From: Mucilaginibacter sp. CSA2-8R
Lineage (GTDB): Bacteria > Bacteroidota > Bacteroidia > Sphingobacteriales > Sphingobacteriaceae
Reading direction: 5' to 3'
Assembly: GCF_038806765.1 (NCBI RefSeq)
Contig: NZ_CP152389.1
Location: 1,488,001-1,552,000, forward strand
Length of the DNA stretch: 64,000 nucleotides
The translations under genes and the position numbers were made by a program. This document shows positions 59,408-64,000 of this stretch, piece after piece (the first letter of the stretch is position 1; every line of letters starts with the position of its first letter). The notes below the pieces were generated by a model. It saw only the letters and a program-made list of their open reading frames with translations, had not been told where the DNA came from and searched no databases.

Positions 59408-61291
59408 TTATTTTCGTGGTGATTTTACTACCAGTACCGGTATATTCACCAAGTGCCTTACTGTATCAACAGTAGTGCCGTAAATTAAATCTTTTAGAGC
59501 TTTGTGCCCGTGCGATCCCATCACCAAAAATTCAATAGCTTCCGACTTAACCACTTGTGCAATGGCGTTACCCCGATTTCCGTAACCAATATTTGTAGAT
59601 GCATTATAGCCTAACTCTTTTAACGCATCTACATATTGTTCCATGTTGTTAAAATCACTTTGTGTTTCGTAGTCCATTACCTGCGTACCATGGTAGCGTG
59701 CTCCGGCCGTTTCTACTACGTGGATGAGTGTATAATTGGCCAGCGGGCCTCCCTGCTTAATAGCGTGTTTTATAGCAATCTCGTCGTTAGGGGTGAAGTC
59801 AATGGCAACTCCAATTTTTTTGTAGTCGGTAATCTGCAATTCCTGTATAGACATGGCAATGCCGTGCGGTACTGCGGTAAATTTTTTCTGGCTCTTGCTA
59901 ATTAGTGGTTTTACAAAAACATACAACAGCAAACCACCGATGGCAATAGCTACAGGCGTAACCAAATAATGGATTAAATCTGCCGAGTCCGGATTAGCTT
60001 TGGCCCATTTACTCAGCTCTTCTACCACCAAGCGCCCGTTTAGTCCAACAATCAGGGCGGCAAAAAGCCAAGCCAGTGCTTTAACCCAAAGCTTGTTGGC
60101 AAATTTGCCCATCGTTTTCTTGTCGGAGGTAAAATGTATTAAAGGTATCACGGCAAAACCTAATTGTAAACTTAATACCACCTGGCTTAGCACCAGCAGT
60201 CGGCCTAAACCATTTTCGCCGGCATAAAGCAGGGTTAAATAAGCCGGTAATATGGCCAGCACCCGTGTTAATAAACGGCGCAGCCAAGGGGCAATCCGCA
60301 GGTTAAGGTGGCCTTCCATAATGATTTGCCCGGCCAACGTTCCGGTAACCGTTGAGCTTTGTCCGGCGGCAATCAATGCAATGGCAAACAGTTTAGGAGC
60401 CATAGTGCCAAAAATGTCGCTAAGCAATTTGTGAGCATCTTCTATCTCAGCTACCTGGTGATAGCCATTTCTGAAAAAGGCACTGGCTGCCAAAATCAGT
60501 ATAGCCGCGTTTACAAAAAAGGCGAGGTTAAGGGCAATGGTAGTGTCCCAAAAATTGAACTTAATGGCGTTGCGGATGCCTTCGTCACTGCGGTCAATTT
60601 TGCGGGTTTGCACCAGTGAGGAGTGCAGGTATAAATTGTGAGGCATTACAGTAGCACCAATAATACCAATGGCAATGTAAAGAGCATCGTGGTTTAAGGT
60701 GGTTGGAATAAAACCTTTTGCCAGTTCGGGCAAATTTGGTTTTACAATAATCATCTCTATCAAAAAAGAAAACCCTACAATAAATATCAACGATACAATA
60801 AAGCCCTCAAGCCGGCGCATGCCTTTGTTTAGCAAGAAAAGCAGGAGCAGGGTGTCAAGCATTGTAATAGATACTCCCCAGATGAGCGGCAAGCCAAACA
60901 GCAACTGTAAACCTATCGCCATGCCTATAATCTCGGCCAGGTCACAAGCAATGATCGATATTTGGGCTAAAACATACAGGTTAAAGTTTACAAAACGCGG
61001 ATAGGTTGATTTGGACGCCTGGGCAATATCTAAGCCGCGTACGATGCCCAAACGTGCACTCAACGATTGTAATAACAAGGCGATTAGGTTCGACATTAGC
61101 AAAACCCAAATGAGTTTATAACCAAACTGGCTGCCTGCCTGCAAATCGGTTGCCCAGTTGCCCGGGTCCATGTACCCAACACTAATCAGGTATGCCGGAC
61201 CAATAAAGGCAAATATTTTACGCCAGCCCGTTTTATTTTCAGTATCTACCGAACTATGTACACTGCTTAACGATTCGCTGTGTGAACTCAT
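59408..61291 (-). CDS. mntH: Nramp-type metal transporter fused to a UspA domain
   Basis: This 627-residue protein is a fusion. Residues about 20-460 form the proton-coupled Mn(II)/Fe(II) transporter, with the TM1 metal motif DPGNWATDL, the TM6 motif MPHNLYLHS and TAGQ-like AAGQSSTVTGTLAGQ. Residues about 485-625 form a universal-stress domain with the ATP-binding motif GSHG-(9 residues)-GTT near the C-terminus. Known MntH proteins are about 410-450 residues. It overlaps mntR by 4 bp (ATGA) and is controlled by that regulator's promoter. The role of the UspA part, perhaps energy sensing, is inference. Confidence 0.93.
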   Translation of the reverse strand: MSSHSESLSSVHSSVDTENKTGWRKIFAFIGPAYLISVGYMDPGNWATDLQAGSQFGYKLIWVLLMSNLIALLLQSLSARLGIVRGLDIAQASKSTYPRFVNFNLYVLAQISIIACDLAEIIGMAIGLQLLFGLPLIWGVSITMLDTLLLLFLLNKGMRRLEGFIVSLIFIVGFSFLIEMIIVKPNLPELAKGFIPTTLNHDALYIAIGIIGATVMPHNLYLHSSLVQTRKIDRSDEGIRNAIKFNFWDTTIALNLAFFVNAAILILAASAFFRNGYHQVAEIEDAHKLLSDIFGTMAPKLFAIALIAAGQSSTVTGTLAGQIIMEGHLNLRIAPWLRRLLTRVLAILPAYLTLLYAGENGLGRLLVLSQVVLSLQLGFAVIPLIHFTSDKKTMGKFANKLWVKALAWLFAALIVGLNGRLVVEELSKWAKANPDSADLIHYLVTPVAIAIGGLLLYVFVKPLISKSQKKFTAVPHGIAMSIQELQITDYKKIGVAIDFTPNDEIAIKHAIKQGGPLANYTLIHVVETAGARYHGTQVMDYETQSDFNNMEQYVDALKELGYNASTNIGYGNRGNAIAQVVKSEAIEFLVMGSHGHKALKDLIYGTTVDTVRHLVNIPVLVVKSPRK

Positions 61292-61941
61292 AATAATACC
61301 AGTATATTTTTGGCCACTTCGTGGCTAATGTTAAACTCTTTGTTTGATGGCGGTACTGTGACCGAAAGGTCGTAATTACTAACATCGGTTACCACGATGG
61401 TTTGGCCCAAAGTAAGCCGGCTTTTTTCAAGGTATTGTAAAAAGCTGGCTGAATGATTGGTTACACCGGCAATTTTAGCGCACTGCCCTTTATTTAAAAG
61501 CAGGGCAGACTGCAAAGCCTCATGCTGATTGATGTTGCCTTGGGCATCCGGTATTGGGTCGCCGTGCGGGTCAAATTGTGGGCATCCCATAAATTCGTCG
61601 AGGCGGTCAATCAGTTTTACTGATGTAATGTGCTCCAGCTCTTCGGCCATTTCGTGCACCTCGTCCCACTTAAATTTTAGCTTTTCTACCAAAAAATATT
61701 CCCAAAGCCTGTGCTTACGCACAATTCCCAAAGCTGACTTCTTGCCCTGCTCGGTTAAGCTTACGCCCTGATAGCGAGTGTAGTTAATTAGCTTTTTTTC
61801 GGCGAGCTTTTTAAGCATATCAGTAACCGTAGCTGCTTTAGTACCTATGGCTGCAGCAATTTCGTTAGTAGTTGCACTATCCTTGCTCAGCAATAAGTGG
61901 TAAATACTTTTTAAATAATTTTCTTCTGTGAATGAGTGCAT
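61288..61941 (-). CDS. mntR: DtxR/MntR-family metal-dependent regulator
   Basis: This 217-residue Mn/Fe-dependent repressor has a winged helix in residues 1-60 (FTEENYLKSIYHLL, ATTNEIAAAIGTKAATVTDMLKKLAEKKLINY). The metal/dimer domain follows with E and H residues of the MntR type (RKHRLWEYFLVEKL, WDEVHEMAEELEHI). A C-terminal FeoA/SH3-like domain ends near 215. It overlaps the mntH start and precedes it, so the pair is an autoregulated operon. A perfect palindrome lies in its promoter. Which metal it senses cannot be told; Mn is favoured by the Nramp partner. Confidence 0.92.
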   Translation of the reverse strand: MHSFTEENYLKSIYHLLLSKDSATTNEIAAAIGTKAATVTDMLKKLAEKKLINYTRYQGVSLTEQGKKSALGIVRKHRLWEYFLVEKLKFKWDEVHEMAEELEHITSVKLIDRLDEFMGCPQFDPHGDPIPDAQGNINQHEALQSALLLNKGQCAKIAGVTNHSASFLQYLEKSRLTLGQTIVVTDVSNYDLSVTVPPSNKEFNISHEVAKNILVLL

Positions 61942-61946
61942 TTACA

Positions 61947-61977
61947 CAAATCTAATATTAAATTTAGATAAGTCTAA
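61947..61977 (-). promoter_or_regulatory. mntR: Promoter of mntR-mntH
   Basis: On the minus strand TAGATTTG (plus 61947-61954) is an exact -7 box. TTAG (plus 61974-61977), 19 bp upstream, is a partial -33. The -7 box ends only 5 bp before the start codon, so the mRNA would be nearly leaderless. Confidence 0.6.
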
Positions 61978-61981
61978 ATTT
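61960..61981. promoter_or_regulatory. mntR: Predicted MntR operator: perfect 22-bp palindrome
   Basis: AAATTTAGA-TAAG-TCTAAATTT has nine-base arms and a 4-bp centre. It covers the spacer and -33 side of the mntR promoter, so bound repressor would block polymerase. The inner TTAGATAAGTCTAA resembles DtxR/IdeR-type operator halves (TTAGG..CCTAA). The site belongs to the regulator by position and symmetry; binding is inferred. Confidence 0.75.
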
Positions 61982-62026
61982 TCTAACTGGTAGAATTAGC
62001 TTTTGTTTATCATTGTGAATAAAAAA

Positions 62027-62057
62027 TTTTATTTTGTGCCTTTGAGCAATATCTTTG
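62027..62057 (+). promoter_or_regulatory. Promoter of the Lrp/AsnC gene
   Basis: TATCTTTG (62050-62057) is an exact -7 box, with TTTT at 62027-62030, 19 bp upstream, three of four matching -33. The ATG at 62063 follows only 5 bp after the -7 box, again giving almost no leader. Confidence 0.55.
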
Positions 62058-62062
62058 CAGTT

Positions 62063-62533
62063 ATGGGTGCCGAATTAGATAAGATAGACTTACAGATTTT
62101 AAAAATATTACAGGAAAACGGACGGATAACCAACCTTCAGCTCTCAAACGAAATTGGATTATCTCCGGCACCCACCCTCGAGCGTGTTCGTAAACTGGAA
62201 AACGCGGAGTATATTAAAAGTTACCATGCCGTGGTAGACGAAGAGAAACTGGGGCTGGGAATAAAAACCTTTATACAGGTATCACTCGATTTTCATAAAA
62301 GTAATACCATTGAAATTTTTTTGGAGGCTATCCAAAAAATTAAGGAGGTTACAGAGTGCCATCACGTAACCGGCCAGTGCGATTTTCTACTCAAAGTATA
62401 TGTGCGCGATATTAAGCTGTATGAACAGCTAATTATGGATAAAATTAGCCGCATCCCTGTGGTGAAAACTTTCCAGACGATGATGATTATGTCTACTAGC
62501 AAGCGGGAGCCTATCGTTCCGCTGGAGTATTAA
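62063..62533 (+). CDS. Lrp/AsnC family transcriptional regulator
   Basis: This 156-residue protein has an N-terminal helix-turn-helix (LDKIDLQILKILQENGRITNLQLSNEIGLSPAPTLERVRKLE, with the family block QLSNEIGLSPAPTLERV). The C-terminal RAM domain, with VTGQCDFLLKVYVRD, is the ligand-binding/oligomer interface. The frame is open upstream for 20 codons from a TTG, but the ATG at 62063 matches the family start. Its target genes and effector are unknown. It is divergent from mntR with only a short gap. Confidence 0.93.
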   Translation: MGAELDKIDLQILKILQENGRITNLQLSNEIGLSPAPTLERVRKLENAEYIKSYHAVVDEEKLGLGIKTFIQVSLDFHKSNTIEIFLEAIQKIKEVTECHHVTGQCDFLLKVYVRDIKLYEQLIMDKISRIPVVKTFQTMMIMSTSKREPIVPLEY

Positions 62534-63132
62534 ATCATCACAAAAGCGTATTTCCAAAATTCGGCTATTGCCATTTATCGGCATCGGTGTTTCACCATTC
62601 AAACTATTTGGCGGGCAGGGTAAACTTTATTATATGTCAACAATACGTTTTTGTGACAATTGATTTTGGCACATCATCAAATCGCTGTCTTTTAGCTTTT
62701 TACCCCTTGTTTAAAGGCCACAAGTTAATCGTTTTCAAATTAATTACCTGTTTGGATGTCAATATGCTTTGTTGTAACGTATTGATCGACAGTGCCTTTG
62801 AATTTCTACCTGTTTTTGAAAAAAATAGTTTCCTACACCAATGTGGATAACTATTTAGGGCATGTGAAGAACTACACTAAACCCGAAGGTACAACTGACT
62901 GTACTTAGTATGTACATTTGGTTATGAGTTCTGAAAGAGAATTTCATGGGTCCATTTAGCCAAGGTTAAATGGACAGGGAAGCCGGATCATCTAAATTTG
63001 GCAGGCCCCGAAAAGTGCCGGTGAATAACAAAAACCACCAACGTACCACATCAAAACGCTAACCCAGAAACATGGGTAACAGGGTTGGCTGTCGGTAATT
63101 GCGATTGAGACAAAGACATAAAAGGAAAACAT
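62534..63132. other. 599-bp region upstream of nrdB with a structured leader
   Basis: I see no credible gene here. An exact -7 box TACATTTG (62913-62920) would start RNA near 62924. From there four stems follow: ATGA/TCAT plus TTCT/AGAA (62924-62947); GTCCATTTA/TAAATGGAC, 9 bp (62950-62975); TTGGCA/TGCCGG (62998-63021); and GCTAACCC/GGGTTGGC (63058-63089). A perfect DnaA-box 9-mer (TGTGGATAA, 62842-62850) lies upstream. The structure is not one I recognise. AGGGAA after the second stem recalls cobalamin riboswitches, but the rest of that consensus is missing. Confidence 0.5.
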
Positions 63133-64000
63133 ATGAGCCAGGAAAACGAAGTATTATTACGAGAGAACAAAGACAGGTTTGTTATCCTGCCGATAAACTA
63201 TCCGGCAATTTGGGAGATGTACAAAAAGCATGAAGCCAGCTTTTGGACTGCCGAAGAAATTGACCTGAGCGATGATCAAAAACACTGGGATAACCTAAAC
63301 GATGGTGAACGCCATTTTATATCGCACGTGCTGGCCTTTTTTGCTGCCAGCGACGGTATTGTGAACGAAAACCTGGCCGTAAACTTTATGAGCGAGGTAC
63401 AAGTGCCGGAGGCCCGTTGTTTTTACGGTTTTCAAATCATGATGGAAAACATCCATTCTGAAACCTACGCATTACTGATTGATACTTATATTAAAGACGC
63501 CGTTGAAAAAGACCGCTTGTTTCATGCTATCGACACAGTGCCTTGCGTTGGTAAAAAAGCAGCGTGGGCGTTAAAATGGATTAACAACGGTAATTTTGCA
63601 CAGCGGCTAGTCGCGTTTGCCGCAGTAGAGGGTATTTTCTTTTCTGGTAGCTTCTGTTCTATTTTTTGGTTAAAAAAACGTGGCTTAATGCCAGGCTTAA
63701 CCTTTAGTAACGAACTTATTTCTCGCGATGAGGGCTTGCATTGCGAATTTGCCTGCCTGCTGTATAGCATGTTGGAGAATAAACTGAGTAAAGAGGAAGC
63801 AACCTCTATTATAACTGATGCTGTAGAAATTGAAAAAGAGTTTATAACCGATGCTTTGCCGGTTAGACTGATAGGCATGAATGCTGATTTAATGAGCCAG
63901 TATATTGAGTTTGTTGCCGACCGCTGGTTAGTTGAATTAGGATACGATAAAGTATACAACGCCGGTAATCCTTTTGACTTTATGGAAATGATATCACTGC
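63133..64000 (+). CDS. nrdB: Ribonucleoside-diphosphate reductase small subunit (partial, runs off window)
   Basis: This is the R2 subunit of class I ribonucleotide reductase, making the tyrosyl-radical cofactor. The first 289 residues are visible. The di-metal ligands are D74 ([10 protein letters not shown]), E105 and H108 (MENIHSE), E166 (AVEGIFFSG), E200 and H203 (RDEGLHCEF). The radical Tyr is Y112 (HSETYALL). The sequence is close to the eukaryotic R2 style. No ATP-cone is fused to the N-terminus. A Lys-rich, A-rich stretch AAAAGGAAAA stands in front of the ATG. The 3' end and nrdA are outside the window. Confidence 0.96.
   Translation, partial: MSQENEVLLRENKDRFVILPINYPAIWEMYKKHEASFWTAEEIDLSDDQKHWDNLNDGERHFISHVLAFFAASDGIVNENLAVNFMSEVQVPEARCFYGFQIMMENIHSETYALLIDTYIKDAVEKDRLFHAIDTVPCVGKKAAWALKWINNGNFAQRLVAFAAVEGIFFSGSFCSIFWLKKRGLMPGLTFSNELISRDEGLHCEFACLLYSMLENKLSKEEATSIITDAVEIEKEFITDALPVRLIGMNADLMSQYIEFVADRWLVELGYDKVYNAGNPFDFMEMISL

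Noticed and set aside
62587..62850. 87-codon open frame between the Lrp gene and nrdB
   Set aside because: The composition is unlike a real protein here, there is no start signal, and it lies in the nrdB upstream region.
62976..63030. Cobalamin riboswitch in the nrdB leader, from AGGGAA and GCCGGTGAA
   Set aside because: The order and the B12-box part (GCCACTG-like) do not fit the consensus; kept only as an unidentified structured leader.

Overview
The window looks like a chromosome segment of a Bacteroidota bacterium, most likely Sphingobacteriaceae (Mucilaginibacter/Pedobacter-like). This rests on three things: the protein families (RemB-like and Wzi barrels, DUF5723, a large SLBB export protein, a eukaryote-like NrdB, an Nramp-UspA fusion); several promoters of the Bacteroidota TTTG-N19-TAnnTTTG type; and mostly weak Shine-Dalgarno sequences. 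The genus is inference. I see no insertion sequence, phage gene or CRISPR array.

Region 1 (1-32.4 kb) is a large exopolysaccharide/capsule locus. A plus-strand run (1-16.3 kb) holds a Wzm/Wzt-type ABC exporter, a putative GT11 fucosyltransferase, at least six other glycosyltransferases, an acetyltransferase, a Wzy-like polymerase, a lipoprotein and two tandem Wzi-family barrels. Next come minus-strand Wzz-like and Wza-like genes. The block from 19.8 to 30.6 kb changes strand repeatedly and carries more GT4/GT2 enzymes, an RmlD-like reductase, an acyltransferase, a second Wzy, a Wzx flippase and a RemB/Wzi-like barrel. A WcaJ-type priming transferase (31.0-32.4 kb) closes the locus. Both ABC-type and Wzx/Wzy-type export parts are therefore present. 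By eye the first 12 kb is clearly more AT-rich than the housekeeping part.

Region 2 (32.4-40.7 kb) has tRNA-Leu(UAG) with promoter and terminator, a secreted protein of unknown function, an orphan response regulator, a UMF1-type MFS permease, a LutA-like CCG protein and the classical thrS-infC-rpmI-rplT cluster. That cluster ends in a perfect 29-bp palindromic bidirectional terminator. The thrS leader carries a stem-loop with a Thr-anticodon-like loop.

Region 3 (40-50.3 kb) is a sensing and stress block: an SRPBCC protein, a bacteriophytochrome kinase translationally coupled to an Rcp1-like response regulator, a three-PAS histidine kinase, YtxH and DUF892 proteins, sigma-54 (rpoN), mscL and a ChaN-family protein.

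Region 4 (50.4-64 kb) is housekeeping: rpmH-rnpA-yidD-tsaB, two envelope genes, DUF423-priA, pcm, and an mntR-mntH-smpB run. A perfect palindrome in the mntR promoter is a likely metal-regulator operator. An Lrp/AsnC regulator and the 5' part of nrdB follow; nrdB lies behind a roughly 210-nt leader that looks structured.
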